64,000 bases of DNA from Planctomycetota bacterium (GCA_023150555.1 JAKLKQ010000002.1:124001-188000), one strand, 5' to 3'; numbered from the stretch's first letter, positions 45,548 to 55,118 are shown. Numbers and translations: made by a program. Notes: a model not told the origin generated them from the sequence alone.

Positions 45548-47167
45548 CTAGCGCGACAGGTAGCGCCCCAGCAGCCACTTGGTGTTCAGGCGCCCGGTCA
45601 CGACCACGCGGCGCAGCACCAGGCCTTCGCGCAGGGCCATCAGCCAGATGACCCCGGCCTCGGCCTGCTCCTTCGGCATGCTCAGGACTTTGGTCGACCC
45701 GGAGCTGGTGGAGAGCTTGACCTGGACCTCGGTGCCCTTGGGCTTCAGCTCCAGCGTGACGGTCTCGGGCGCGGTGGCGCTGCTGCGGTAAGCAACCTGG
45801 TCGGCGCGCGGGCGCGGTCCGCTGATCTTCAGCTTCGCGTCGCTCTCCAGGTCCACGCTGACCTGGCTCTCGCCCTGGTCGGCGACGGCAAAGGCGAAGG
45901 CCGCGTCGGGGGGCGTCTCCGGATCGACGACGGCCGTCAGGGTCAAGGGCACGCCCAGCGGCAGCGCCAGCAGGTAGCGCACGCGCGTGGCCACCGGCAG
46001 GCGGCCGTCGTTGCGCATGCTCAGCGCCGCGCCGTCGCCCTCCGGCTTCCAGTTGCGCAGGCCCGACGCGGAACCGTCGCCGAACTGGAGTTCCAGGTCC
46101 AGGCCCTCGGGCCCGCGCCCGGCGACCTTCACCGAACCGCCCAGGAGACGCTGGAGTTCGGCCTCGCTGAGCAACTCGGCGCGCCAGTCCGGCACCACGG
46201 CCTCGGGCTGGACGGGATTGGCGGCCTCGCGGGTCAGGCGCATGCCCAGGCCTTCCTTCACGTCGGCGCTGCCGGCGCCGGTGCGCACGGCGACGGTGCC
46301 GGCCGAGACGCGGACTTCGCAGCTGCGCGCGTTCTTGCCGCCCTGCACGCCCATCCAGACGCGCGCGCCGGGGCTGACGGTGACCTCGGCGCCGGCGGAG
46401 CGCACGGTCCATCTGAGGCCGGCGGCCGCGGCGTCCTTGGGCTCCTGGGCGGGGCGCTCGAGCATCAGCTCGCCGGCGCTGAGTTCCAGCACGGCGCTTT
46501 CGCCCTTGGCCTTTTCGCTGCGCAGCTTGACCTCGCAGCCGGGCCCCATCAAAAGCAGGCCGCCGCCGTCGAGTTCGAAGCGGGCGCGGCCGGTCTCCTC
46601 GCAGGCCAGTTCGTCGCCGTCGCGCAGGACCTCGCCTTCCTTGATCTCGGACCAGTGCTGCCCGGCGTGCTTGTAGAAGCCCTGCACCTTGCCGACGCGC
46701 GCGGTCATCTCGCCCATGGGCACGGGCGCGGGCGGGTCGCCGCCGCCGGGGAAGAACAGGATCGCGCCGCTGATCACCACGCCGGCGACGATGGCGGCGA
46801 TGACGGCGCCCGACCACGGGGAACTCTTGCCGCGCTCGCTGGCCGTGCTGGGGCGGCGCACGCGGTTGGCGCGGGTGGCCTTGCGCAGCTCCATGCGGAC
46901 GCGGCGCTCGGGCGGCAGCGTGCGGATGATCTTCTCGGACTCGACGCGCGCGGCGGCGCGGACCTGCTCGCCGAACTCGGTGCTGGCCAGCGTCGAACGC
47001 AGGTGCGGGACGGCCTCCAGGCTCTTGCCGGTGCCCTTGAGCTGCTTGTAGATCTCCATGCACTCGGGGCAGATGTTCAGATGCTCGTGCACGAGCACGG
47101 CCTCGCTCTCCGGCAGCTCGTCGAGCAGGAAGTCCGCAAGCTGCTCTTTACAGGTCTTGCAATCCAT
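45548..47167 (-). CDS. anti-sigma factor with zinc finger and FecR-type periplasmic domain
   Basis: Protein of 539 residues. The N-terminal anti-sigma zinc finger has Cys3, Cys6, His29, Cys33 and Cys36 (HLNICPEC, the HxxxCxxC motif), followed by a helical linker and one transmembrane segment (AVIAAIVAGVVISGAILFFPG, ~121-141). The outer region has FecR-like beta units (ARVGKVQGFYKHAGQHWSEIKEGEVLRDGDELACEETGRARFELDGGG) and a large beta-rich C-terminus. It lies just downstream of the ECF sigma gene, as expected for a cognate pair controlling envelope responses. Confidence 0.9.
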   Translation of the reverse strand: MDCKTCKEQLADFLLDELPESEAVLVHEHLNICPECMEIYKQLKGTGKSLEAVPHLRSTLASTEFGEQVRAAARVESEKIIRTLPPERRVRMELRKATRANRVRRPSTASERGKSSPWSGAVIAAIVAGVVISGAILFFPGGGDPPAPVPMGEMTARVGKVQGFYKHAGQHWSEIKEGEVLRDGDELACEETGRARFELDGGGLLLMGPGCEVKLRSEKAKGESAVLELSAGELMLERPAQEPKDAAAAGLRWTVRSAGAEVTVSPGARVWMGVQGGKNARSCEVRVSAGTVAVRTGAGSADVKEGLGMRLTREAANPVQPEAVVPDWRAELLSEAELQRLLGGSVKVAGRGPEGLDLELQFGDGSASGLRNWKPEGDGAALSMRNDGRLPVATRVRYLLALPLGVPLTLTAVVDPETPPDAAFAFAVADQGESQVSVDLESDAKLKISGPRPRADQVAYRSSATAPETVTLELKPKGTEVQVKLSTSSGSTKVLSMPKEQAEAGVIWLMALREGLVLRRVVVTGRLNTKWLLGRYLSR

Positions 47168-47236
47168 GGGTCCGCCTTCTCGTTTTCGTCTCGCCTTCTT
47201 TTGACTACACCAAGCGCCTTGGCGTCCCCGCCGTTT

Positions 47237-48010
47237 CTACAGGTAATCCTTCACCGACTTGCGGAGCTTCTCGAGCGCGCTGTGGATGCGGCTGCGCACG
47301 GTGCCCACGGGCACGCCGACGACCTCCGCGATCTCGCGGTACTTCAGGCCCTGGAAGCACTTCAGGATCAGGATTTCGCGCTCGAGTTCCGGCAGCTCCT
47401 TCACCGCGTCGCCCAGCTTTCCGGTCAGCTCCTCGCCGACGATGCGGTCCAGCGGATCGGTGGCCTGCGCCTTCAGGTTGTCGGCGATGTGCAGGCCGTC
47501 GCCGTCGCCGCTGCCGCGCGAGCGGTCCAGGTTCTCCTCGATGGAGATCGTGGGATGGCGGCTGCGCCAGCGCAGCTCGTTTTTGCACAGGTTCCGCACG
47601 ATGGTGTAGAACCACGTCGAGAAGCTGCGCGGGTACTGGTAGCTCTTCGCGTCCTTGAAGATGCGCAGGAAGGCTTCCTGGCCCAGCGCCTCGGTGCGGC
47701 CGCGGTCGCCGATCATGCGCTGGATGAACGAAAGCGCCGGGCCGCTGTAGCGCTGAAAAATCGCCTCGAAGGCGTCCTCGTCGCCGTCCTGGCAGAGCTT
47801 CATCAGGTCTTCGTCGGCGAGTTCCTCGAAGTTGATGAAGTCACCGGTGATGACGTCCTCGTCCTTGAGCCTCTTTGGATTGGTCTTGGACGCGGGCGTG
47901 ACCGGGAGTTTCAGCGGGCCGATCTCGCCGCTGTCCGACGAGGAAGCCGCCGAACGGTTGCGTTCGGGCTGGGCCGGCGATGCCCCGCGAGAACTGGTCT
48001 TGGATTCCAC
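47237..48010 (-). CDS. ECF-type RNA polymerase sigma factor
   Basis: Protein of up to 257 residues from the GTG at 48010; the first ~60 residues (Ser/Pro-rich) are not typical and the true start may be later. Region 2: LADEDLMKLCQDGDEDAFEAIFQRYSGPALSFIQRMIGD...ALGQEAFLRIFKDAKSYQYPRSFSTWFYTIVRNLCKNELRWRSR. Region 4: KELPELEREILILKCFQGLKYREIAEVVGVPVGTVRSRIHSALEKLR. It recruits RNA polymerase to its own promoters and should be held by the anti-sigma factor encoded 70 nt downstream. Confidence 0.93.
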   Translation of the reverse strand: MESKTSSRGASPAQPERNRSAASSSDSGEIGPLKLPVTPASKTNPKRLKDEDVITGDFINFEELADEDLMKLCQDGDEDAFEAIFQRYSGPALSFIQRMIGDRGRTEALGQEAFLRIFKDAKSYQYPRSFSTWFYTIVRNLCKNELRWRSRHPTISIEENLDRSRGSGDGDGLHIADNLKAQATDPLDRIVGEELTGKLGDAVKELPELEREILILKCFQGLKYREIAEVVGVPVGTVRSRIHSALEKLRKSVKDYL

Positions 48011-48185
48011 AATGCGTCCCGTGACCCGGTAGACGGCCGCCTGCTTTCCGACCGCCCCATGATCGGCGAGATGGGCAAATTTTTCAAGCCGGACCCCGTC
48101 CGGGGCTTTTCAGGGCCCGTCCCCTGCGGTAACGTACCGCCGCACCTGAAACAGCGAGGTTTTCCCGATTCCGGGCCCCCTGCCC

Positions 48186-48926
48186 ATGACCGCGACGCCC
48201 TTAGCCACGATGAGCGACCCGACCGCCCCCGCACCCCTCGAGCCCGCCGCGCAGCCCGAAAGCTTCGCGGAGTGGAACGAGATCATGGTCGCGCGCCACG
48301 ACCCGGAACTCTTTCACCACCACCCCCGCGCGGTGGTGCGCTTCGTGGAACGCCGGCGCGTGCGCCAGGTGGTGAAGCTCCTGGACGCCCGGCCCGAGCA
48401 CCGCGTGCTGGAAGTCGGCTGCGGCGGCGGCAACGTGATCGCGCAGGTCCCGGCCCGCGAACGCCACGCCCTGGACCTGTCCCACCGCATGGCCCGCCGC
48501 GCCCGCGAACGCCTGGGCACCGACAGCCGCGTGCTGCTGGCCGATGCCGAAGCCCTGCCGTACCGCGACGGGACCTTCGACCGCGTGATCTGCAGCTCGG
48601 TGCTCAGCCACGTGCACCTGCCGCGGCAGGTGCTGAAGGAAGCCTACCGCACGCTGAAGCCCGGCGGGCGGCTGGCGGTCTCGGTCAGCTACGAAGCGAC
48701 GATCGAGCGCGGCATCCGCCTGGCCAAGGCGCTGGGCCTGGGCCGGCTGCTGCTGGGCAAACCCCAGCCGAAGGAAGACGTCTATTCCAGCGAGTACCAC
48801 CTGCACCGCTTCGACCCGAAGCTGCTCGCCGAAATGGCGCAGGACCTGCCGCCGGCGCGGACCGTGCGCAAGGTCCCGACGTTCCTCTACCCGGTCCATC
48901 TGGTCGCGGTGTACGTGAAGGACTAG
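48186..48926 (+). CDS. class I SAM-dependent methyltransferase
   Basis: Protein of 246 residues (an in-frame ATG at 48210 is equally likely as start; neither has a ribosome site). Motif I RVLEVGCGGGNVIAQVPA, motif II region ADAEALPYRDGTFDRVICSSVLSHV, then LKEAYRTLKPGGRLAVSVSYE, a typical Methyltransf_11/UbiE-like core. The substrate is unknown. The stop TAG is directly followed by GGGGCGAGG quasi-repeats. Confidence 0.85.
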   Translation: MTATPLATMSDPTAPAPLEPAAQPESFAEWNEIMVARHDPELFHHHPRAVVRFVERRRVRQVVKLLDARPEHRVLEVGCGGGNVIAQVPARERHALDLSHRMARRARERLGTDSRVLLADAEALPYRDGTFDRVICSSVLSHVHLPRQVLKEAYRTLKPGGRLAVSVSYEATIERGIRLAKALGLGRLLLGKPQPKEDVYSSEYHLHRFDPKLLAEMAQDLPPARTVRKVPTFLYPVHLVAVYVKD

Positions 48927-48962
48927 GGGCGAGGGGCGAGGGGCGAGGGGTCAGGGGCGAGA
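48926..48962. repeat. GGGGCGA tandem quasi-repeat at a gene 3' end
   Basis: GGGGCGAGGGGCGAGGGGCG followed by AGGGGTCAGGGGCGAG, starting at the stop codon of the methyltransferase gene. Same vocabulary as at 11770-11797, 18640 and 32757. A CTTTGCGCCTCTGCGGCTTTGCG word follows at 49014. Confidence 0.8.
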
Positions 48963-49046
48963 AAAAGCCCGGCCTCGCGAAGCCCCAACATTCCCAACGC
49001 GATTCTGACGTTCTTTGCGCCTCTGCGGCTTTGCGTGCGCCTGCCG

Positions 49047-49709
49047 TTACTCTTCGATCAACTCCGTCAGGCGGATGTTGTTCCACCACAGCAGGGTGCG
49101 GAAGGTGCGCAGGCCGATGTGGCCCTCGCCCCAGGGCTTGGGGTCGGTCCACTCCAGGCGCTTCTCGCCGTCGACTTCGAAGGTGAGCAGCCCGCCCTTC
49201 TTGGTCACGCGCAGGTGGTAGGTGTTGCCGGCCTCGCAGTGCTTGTCGAAGAGTTCCTGCACCAGCTCGAAGCCGGGCTCGCGGCGCATGCGGTGGCGGC
49301 CCTTCGCCGTACCGTCGGGATGGCGCCCGCCCTCGCCGACCTCGTCGCGCAGGAACGTGACGATGTAGCCGGTCAGCTCATGGTAAAGCTTGTAGCGGCC
49401 GGTCTCGCGTTCGGCGCGCGTCGCGAAGAGGTCCTTCCCGTCTTTGCCGTTGAAGCAGAAGAAGATGTTGATGTTGTTCACCTGCTGCGAAGACGAGACG
49501 ACGTGCGCGTCGTACTCGAGCATGAAGTTCGCGGGGTGCGGGGTGCGGCACCAGACCGTGCCCGAACCGCCCTCGTTGTCCTGGCCTTCGGCCTGGATGT
49601 ACAGGCGCCCGTCCTCGATCCAGACGCGCTCGCAGCCTTCGCTCCACCAGTTGTCCATGCCGCGCGAGAAGTCCTCGTCGATGACCACCTTGCCCGCCTT
49701 CCAGCCCAT
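49047..49709 (-). CDS. DUF1961-like jelly-roll protein
   Basis: Protein of 220 residues with AAGGAGG before the ATG and no signal peptide. Beta-sandwich (concanavalin-like) pattern: VIDEDFSRGMDNWWSEGCERVWIEDGRLYIQAEG, NFMLEYDAHVVSSSQQVNNINIFFCFNGKDG, YHLRVTKKGGLLTFEVDGEKRLEWTD, GHIGLRTFRTLLWWNNIRLTEL. This resembles DUF1961, a family met in alginate, ulvan and other polysaccharide loci. It opens the polysaccharide-type locus with the regulator next to it. Confidence 0.72.
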   Translation of the reverse strand: MGWKAGKVVIDEDFSRGMDNWWSEGCERVWIEDGRLYIQAEGQDNEGGSGTVWCRTPHPANFMLEYDAHVVSSSQQVNNINIFFCFNGKDGKDLFATRAERETGRYKLYHELTGYIVTFLRDEVGEGGRHPDGTAKGRHRMRREPGFELVQELFDKHCEAGNTYHLRVTKKGGLLTFEVDGEKRLEWTDPKPWGEGHIGLRTFRTLLWWNNIRLTELIEE

Positions 49710-49781
49710 AGCACACCTCCTTCGGCGTACGCGCGAACGAATATCGAACGGCCCGCGAATAGTAGGAGATTCGAGTGGCGA

Positions 49782-50903
49782 TCACAAGGTTACGCGCGGC
49801 GGAGCGATCGTCGCGCCTTCCGCCCACGTCATCGGCACGATGGCGCGCTGCCGGAAGCGCCGCGGGACGCTCAGCAGCCGCACCGCCTCGCGGCCCAGGC
49901 GCTCGAAGTCGACCCTCGGTCCGCTGAACTCCGGCACCTCAGGCTCCAGGCCCTGGAACGTGAGCAGGCTCAGGTCGCGCGGGATGCGCAGCCCCCGCGC
50001 CTCGGCGGCGCGCTGCACCAGCAGCGCGCGCGGCGCGTCGGCGGCGATGACCGCGGTGAAGGCGGGCCTGGCATCGAAGATCGCCTGGATGCCGGGGCTC
50101 TCGGGCTTGTCGTACGGCGTGGCGTTGAAGTACCACGCGCTGGGCGCCTCCAGCCCCGCCGCCTGGAAGGCCTCGCGGAAGCCGGTCAGGCGCTGGCGCG
50201 ACGGCGCGTCGACCTCGCGCAGCTGCATCTGCAGCAGGCGCACGAAGGCGATGCGGCGGTGGCCCAGCTCCAGCAGGCGCCGTGTGGCGTCGCGGCTGCC
50301 GTCGATGTTGTCGCCGCGGATCGCGTGAACCTTCCAGTGCAGCCCCGGGCGGTTCACGATCGCCATCGGCCAGCTGAGCGCCTGGTAGCGCCGCATCGCC
50401 TTGTAGCGGAAGGTGCCCAGCAGCAGGAGGCCGCGCGCGTTCAACGCGTCGAGGTTCGGCGGAAGATGCTGTTGGTAGGCGTCGTGCTGCAAAATGGTGA
50501 GCGGGCTCTTGGTGGCCCCGGCTTCGCGTTCGATCCCGCGCAGCAGCGCGCGGTGCTCGTTCGATTCCAGAAACGCGTCGAGGTTCTGGCCGATCACCAC
50601 GGCGATGGGCGCGTCCACCGGAGGCCCGCCCAGGCCGCCGGGACCGACGGGCGCCTCGCCGCGCACGAACCAGCGGTTGCGCGGGCTCTTTCCCACCCAG
50701 CCCTCGCCGCGAAGCTGGAAGAGCGCCAGGCGCACGGTCGTCTCGCCGACGTCGTAGGCCTTCGCGAGTTTGCGGCGCGCGGGCAGGTTGCTGCCCTTGG
50801 GCCACTCGCCGGCGGCCATCCGGGCGCGCAGTTGGGTCGCGATCCGGCGGTGAATGGCGCCGTTGGCGACTGGGCGGCCCGGCTTCCTCTTTTTTTCTTC
50901 CAT
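49782..50903 (-). CDS. transcriptional regulator, GntR-type HTH with LacI-type ligand domain
   Basis: Protein of 373 residues, AAGGAG 8 nt before the ATG. Basic N-terminus (EEKKRKPGRP, AT-hook-like), then winged HTH (GEWPKGSNLPARRKLAKAYDVGETTVRLALFQLRGEGWVGKSPRNRWFV), then a LacI-type periplasmic-binding domain from ~100 (PIAVVIGQNLDAFLESNEHRALLRGIEREAGATK; DATRRLLELGHRRIAFVRL; AVIAADAPRALLVQRAAEARGLRIPRDLSLLTF). Same architecture as the protein at 18801-19919. Lies between the DUF1961 gene and the divergent carbohydrate locus, so likely its sugar-responsive repressor. Confidence 0.9.
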   Translation of the reverse strand: MEEKKRKPGRPVANGAIHRRIATQLRARMAAGEWPKGSNLPARRKLAKAYDVGETTVRLALFQLRGEGWVGKSPRNRWFVRGEAPVGPGGLGGPPVDAPIAVVIGQNLDAFLESNEHRALLRGIEREAGATKSPLTILQHDAYQQHLPPNLDALNARGLLLLGTFRYKAMRRYQALSWPMAIVNRPGLHWKVHAIRGDNIDGSRDATRRLLELGHRRIAFVRLLQMQLREVDAPSRQRLTGFREAFQAAGLEAPSAWYFNATPYDKPESPGIQAIFDARPAFTAVIAADAPRALLVQRAAEARGLRIPRDLSLLTFQGLEPEVPEFSGPRVDFERLGREAVRLLSVPRRFRQRAIVPMTWAEGATIAPPRVTL

Positions 50904-51090
50904 GTATATAACTCCTTTATTACCAAAATATTAAGATTAAACAGAATCTATATATTTAACAACCCAAAAAAGCCCAATAAGACGGTTTCGGATTCCTATC
51001 CGAGGCGACCTGGGGTACGAAGAAGCACGCGACGGCCACACGCCTCGCCGCCTATGGAAGTTCCGACCGCCTCGCAAAGGAGACCCCGTC
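50904..51090. promoter_or_regulatory. divergent promoter/operator region of the polysaccharide-type locus
   Basis: AT-rich (50900-50965) against a GC-rich background. AGATT-AAACAG-AATCT (50934-50949) is a dyad in the middle; TATATA and TATATATTTA words could be -10 elements for either direction. Rightward, AAAGGAG before the ATG at 51091 marks the start of the operon. Confidence 0.45.
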
Positions 51091-52329
51091 ATGAAGTGGC
51101 CGATGCCCGAGAGCCCCACGCAGAGAGATTTCCCGCACCTGGTGACGCACTCCGCGCCCAAGGACGACCCCTACGATGCGCCCGCCGGCGACGCGCCCGA
51201 AGCGGCCTTCGAGAACTCCGGCGGCCAGATCGTAAGCCTGAGCTGGCAGAACCGCGGCGTGAAGCGCAGCCGCTTCCCCATGGCCGTGGCGCCCTACGAA
51301 AATCCCACGCTGCAGCGCTTTCGGGAGAAGTACGACTTCCTCGACGCGATCAAGGGCATCGGCGACGAATGGCAGCGCCTGCTCGCGCTGCGCAACTGGG
51401 TCCACCGCAAGCTGCCCAGCAACAACAGCTCCGGCGAACAGAACAGCTTCTTCAAGCGCCCATACCCCGACGAATCCTTCGACCCCTTCAAGGTCCTCGA
51501 CAAGGGCGGCAGCGGGTGCTGCTGGTGGTGCCCGCACTACAGCCAGATGCTGCGCGCGGTGCTGACGGCCTGCGGGTACGTCTCGCGCCACGTCGGCAAC
51601 ATCTCGCCGTACTCGCCTAAGGAAGGCAGCCGCACCCACGGCGTCACCGACTGCTTCGTGCAGAAGTACGGCAAGTGGGTCCAGTTCGACGCGAACTACG
51701 ACTGCCACTACGAACGGGACGGCGTGCCGCTGTCGCCGTTCGAGATCGGCGAGGAATGGGCGCGCAACGGCGGCAAGGACGTGACGGTCCATGTCGGCCT
51801 CGAGAACAAGACCGTCGGCAACGCGCTGACGCCCTTCGAAGGCGAGAACGAGACCTGCCGCGCGTACTGGAACCAGCACCGCTGGTACACCGATCCCTTC
51901 AGCGGCCACGGCACCTGGTTCGGCACCTGGAACAGCCAGATGGTCCTGACGCTGGTCGGCAAGCGCCACGAAGGCATCCTGGCCTACCGCGGGCGCGCGC
52001 CCGAAAGCGAGGTCGACGCCGGCTACGCCGACGGCCGCATCCAGTACACCACCCGCGCCGCCGACGTGTATCCGGACATCGGCACCTCGCACCTGTCGCT
52101 CGAGAAGGGCCCGCACACCGGCACGGTGAAGGTGAACGTCGGCACCTTCACGCCGAACCTGGACACGGTCGAAGTCGCCGTCGACGACCGCATGTGGTCG
52201 GATCAGGAGCCGGACTTCCTTTGGTACCTGCACGAGAAGAAGAACGTCCTGCGCGTGCGTACCCGCGACAAGTTCGGCAACCTCGGCCGCGAATCGTCGG
52301 TGAACGTGGAACTGCGGGCGAAGGCATGA
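51091..52329 (+). CDS. transglutaminase-fold protein
   Basis: Protein of 412 residues without signal peptide. From ~90: GDEWQRLLALRNWVHRKLPSN, GGSGCCWWCPHYSQMLRAVLTACGYVSRHVGN (candidate nucleophile Cys143/144), THGVTDCFVQKYGKWVQFDANYD (His183 and Asp200). The Cys-His-Asp order is that of transglutaminase-like cysteine proteases and related enzymes. A C-terminal Ig-like segment (TVEVAVDDRMWSD...KNVLRVRTRDKFGNLGRESSVNVEL) follows. First gene of a plus-strand operon; ATG overlap couples it to the phosphodiesterase gene. Confidence 0.78.
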   Translation: MKWPMPESPTQRDFPHLVTHSAPKDDPYDAPAGDAPEAAFENSGGQIVSLSWQNRGVKRSRFPMAVAPYENPTLQRFREKYDFLDAIKGIGDEWQRLLALRNWVHRKLPSNNSSGEQNSFFKRPYPDESFDPFKVLDKGGSGCCWWCPHYSQMLRAVLTACGYVSRHVGNISPYSPKEGSRTHGVTDCFVQKYGKWVQFDANYDCHYERDGVPLSPFEIGEEWARNGGKDVTVHVGLENKTVGNALTPFEGENETCRAYWNQHRWYTDPFSGHGTWFGTWNSQMVLTLVGKRHEGILAYRGRAPESEVDAGYADGRIQYTTRAADVYPDIGTSHLSLEKGPHTGTVKVNVGTFTPNLDTVEVAVDDRMWSDQEPDFLWYLHEKKNVLRVRTRDKFGNLGRESSVNVELRAKA

Positions 52330-53225
52330 GCGCCGCGGCCACCGCCCCCGAACGCTTCGCGCTGCTGCTGCGCGAACTGGCCACGCCGGACAGCGCCCGC
52401 GTGCTGGTGGTCGCCCACCGCGCCGGCTACCTGCGCGACTGGGAATACCAGGCGCCCGAGAACAGCCTGGCCGCCATCCGCAACGGTATCGCTCTGGGCT
52501 TCGACGCGCTCGAACTGGACGTGCGGCAGACGAAGGACAAACGCTTCGTGCTCGTCCACGAATCGCGGCTCGAGCGCGTGACCGACGGCGGCGGCTTCCT
52601 GCAGGACCTCACCTGGGACGAACTCGCCCAGCGCCGGCTGATGTACCGCAACGGGCAGCGCAGCGAACACCGCGTCGCGACGCTGGAAGAAGCGCTCTCG
52701 GCTGCGCGCGGCGGCGCGCTGCTGAAACTCCACCCGAAGTTCCCCGTCGAACGCTTCGCCGAGCTCCGCGAAGTCCTGCTCGAAACGGGGACCCTGGAGC
52801 AGGCGCTGGTCTGGATCGACTGGCGCCCGGGCGAGCCCGACCACGAGGCCGTACAGGCGCTCTTCGCGAAGCGTCCCGAACTGCTCGAGATGCGCATCCT
52901 CGCCAACGTGCTCGACACGAAGGAAGTCAGGCCGGCCCTGAAGGCGCTGAATCCGGCGGCCGTGGAGTTCTCGTACGAAGCCTTCGCCGTGCCGGACTTC
53001 GACGCGGGCGCGCTGGAAACGATCCGCTCCGCCGGCGCGCGCGTGGCCGTCAACTGCATGGGCCGCGCGGCGAAGGGCGAACCCTTCGGCGACCGCGCCG
53101 TGCAGCAGGGCCCGGAAAAGACCAGCGGCTGGAAAACGCTGGTCGAACGCGGCGCGCGCATGCTGCAGATCAACCACCCCGAGGACCTGCGCGCCTGCCT
53201 CCTGGCGCTCGGCCTGACCTCCTGA
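52326..53225 (+). CDS. glycerophosphodiester phosphodiesterase family protein
   Basis: Protein of 299 residues, start overlapping the preceding stop (ATGA). TIM-barrel signature: VVAHRAGYLRDWEYQAPENSLAAIRNGIALGFDALELDVRQTKDKRFVLVHESRLERVTDGGGFLQDLTWDEL, with the catalytic His pair and the E-x-D metal site. Substrate not known; in a polysaccharide locus it may act on glycerophosphoryl groups of a glycan or teichoic-acid-like polymer. No signal peptide. Confidence 0.87.
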   Translation: MSAAATAPERFALLLRELATPDSARVLVVAHRAGYLRDWEYQAPENSLAAIRNGIALGFDALELDVRQTKDKRFVLVHESRLERVTDGGGFLQDLTWDELAQRRLMYRNGQRSEHRVATLEEALSAARGGALLKLHPKFPVERFAELREVLLETGTLEQALVWIDWRPGEPDHEAVQALFAKRPELLEMRILANVLDTKEVRPALKALNPAAVEFSYEAFAVPDFDAGALETIRSAGARVAVNCMGRAAKGEPFGDRAVQQGPEKTSGWKTLVERGARMLQINHPEDLRACLLALGLTS

Positions 53226-53238
53226 AGAAAGGAACCGA

Positions 53239-55107
53239 ATGGATTCCCGCCTGCGCCCCACCGGCCGCCACTTTTTCCTCCGCCCGCTGGATCTGGAACG
53301 CATCCGCGCGCTGAAGGGCGACCCGCGCTACGAAGCCCGCGTCGCGCAGGCGGTGAAGGAGTGCGAGCACTACCTTCGGACGCCGGTGCCCGAGTACGAC
53401 GCCACGGACGACGAGAACACGCGCTGCTCGATCCTGCACCACGCCGCCATGCAGGACATGGCCATGCTGTACCTGCTGAGCGGCGAGGAGAAATACGCGC
53501 AGGCCTGCCGCCGCGACCTGCTGACGTACGTGAAGGTCAGCCGGAAGCACGGCGGGCGCTTGTCCGGCGCGTCGCTGGAAGAGGGCGCGATGAAGCGCAG
53601 CTTCCTGTTCGTCAACGAATGGCTGAGCGAGTTCTTCAGCGACGACGAGCGCGCCGCCGTCCGCGACATGGTCCTTAAGACCATTCCGCACCACGTCCAC
53701 GAGATGGCGCGCTTCACGCTGCAGGGCAAGGTCGTGCAAAACCACCTGCAGCACGACGGCACGGGCCTGGCCCTCGCAACACTGTACTACAACGATTTTC
53801 CGCAGAGCAGCCGCTGGGCGAAGCTCGCCACCGACGTCTGCGTGCAGTACGCGCAGGAGGCCTTCCATCCCGACGGCGCGCAAAACGAACTGGCGACCAG
53901 CTACCACACCGGCTGCGTCGAGGAAGTCGTCATCATCGGCCTCCTTATGCGCGACTTCGCCGGGCGCGACCTCTTCGGCGAACGATGGTACCGCGACGTG
54001 CTGGAACGCGGCATCGGCTGGCTGGCCTCGCTGGTCACGCCCGATGGCGGCGCCGTCCCCTTCAACGACAGCAGCGCCGGCTGCGAGCGCTGGTTCTTCC
54101 GCCTCGGCGCTTCGCTCTTCAATAGCCCGCACTACCAGGCCCTGGCCGACCATATCGCCGAACACGGCGCACGCGGCAGCAAGCACCCGTCGCTGCTCTA
54201 CGATCTGCTCTTCTACGATCCCGGCGTGCCCAGCCGCATCGATGCCGGCGCGCGCACCGTCTTCCCGCACAGCACCACCGTGGCCTTCCGCGACGGATTC
54301 GGCAGGGACGGCGGGCTGCTGGCCCAGAAGGCCGGGCGCTACACCGGCGGCCACGCGCACCATGACCGCCTGAATTTCGAATACTGGCACAAGGGCGCGC
54401 GCCTGCTGCGCGATCTGGGCGGGCAGCGCGGCGGCGACTGGGACATCTTCCGCGGCTTCTACCGGCAGAGTTCCTCGCACACCGTCGTGGCGATCCACGA
54501 ACCTCAGGAGTTCGCCTTCGAGAGCAAGCACAAGGAGCGTGAAGACACCTTCCGCACCGAGCACCGCGCCCACCGCCTCGCGCAGGGGCGCATCCTGCAG
54601 ACCGCCGACGACGCAGGCGCTGCGCACACCGTCACGCAGGCGGACATCTACGACGGCGTGCGCCAGACCCGCACGCTCGTGTGGCTGAAGGCCAGCGGCG
54701 TGCTGGTGCTCCGCGACGTGCTCGAAAGCGCCGACGAGCATCCGTTCGAGCAGCTCTTCCAGGGCTGCGGCGAACTGGGCACAAGCGAAAAGGCCTTCGC
54801 CTTCGCCGGCAAGCCGTGGTCGCTCGCCGCGAGCGTCCTCGCGCCCGCCGAAGCCAAGACGATCGCGCGCAGGGCCCCGAAGGAGACCGTCGGCTCGCCG
54901 GCCTACGCCGCCGTCGCGCAGCGCGGCAGGGCCGTGACCTTCCTCACGCTGCTCGAGCCTTTCCAGGGCAAGCAGCCGGCCGCGCGGAAGCTGGATGCCG
55001 GCGGCAAGCTCGCCTTCTCCACCGGCGGCCACGCGGTCGCCGTGCAGTTCGACAACGGCCGCCTTTCCGTGCAGCTCGACGACCGAACCGTCTACAGCGA
55101 CCGATAA
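53239..55107 (+). CDS. heparinase II/III-like protein
   Basis: Protein of 622 residues without signal peptide; AAAGGAAC before the ATG. N-terminal alpha/alpha toroid (ERIRALKGDPRYEARVAQAVKECEHYL; EWLSEFFSDDERAAVRDMVLKTIPHHVHEMARFTLQGKVVQNHLQHDGTGLAL; ATSYHTGCVEEVVIIGLL), then the C-terminal beta-sandwich signature GGHAHHDRLNFEYWHKGARLLRDLGG near 370. These fit heparinase II/III-type polysaccharide lyases. It heads a run of four ~600-residue genes and probably supplies the lyase step. Confidence 0.82.
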   Translation: MDSRLRPTGRHFFLRPLDLERIRALKGDPRYEARVAQAVKECEHYLRTPVPEYDATDDENTRCSILHHAAMQDMAMLYLLSGEEKYAQACRRDLLTYVKVSRKHGGRLSGASLEEGAMKRSFLFVNEWLSEFFSDDERAAVRDMVLKTIPHHVHEMARFTLQGKVVQNHLQHDGTGLALATLYYNDFPQSSRWAKLATDVCVQYAQEAFHPDGAQNELATSYHTGCVEEVVIIGLLMRDFAGRDLFGERWYRDVLERGIGWLASLVTPDGGAVPFNDSSAGCERWFFRLGASLFNSPHYQALADHIAEHGARGSKHPSLLYDLLFYDPGVPSRIDAGARTVFPHSTTVAFRDGFGRDGGLLAQKAGRYTGGHAHHDRLNFEYWHKGARLLRDLGGQRGGDWDIFRGFYRQSSSHTVVAIHEPQEFAFESKHKEREDTFRTEHRAHRLAQGRILQTADDAGAAHTVTQADIYDGVRQTRTLVWLKASGVLVLRDVLESADEHPFEQLFQGCGELGTSEKAFAFAGKPWSLAASVLAPAEAKTIARRAPKETVGSPAYAAVAQRGRAVTFLTLLEPFQGKQPAARKLDAGGKLAFSTGGHAVAVQFDNGRLSVQLDDRTVYSDR

Positions 55108-55118
55108 GGGAGCGAACC

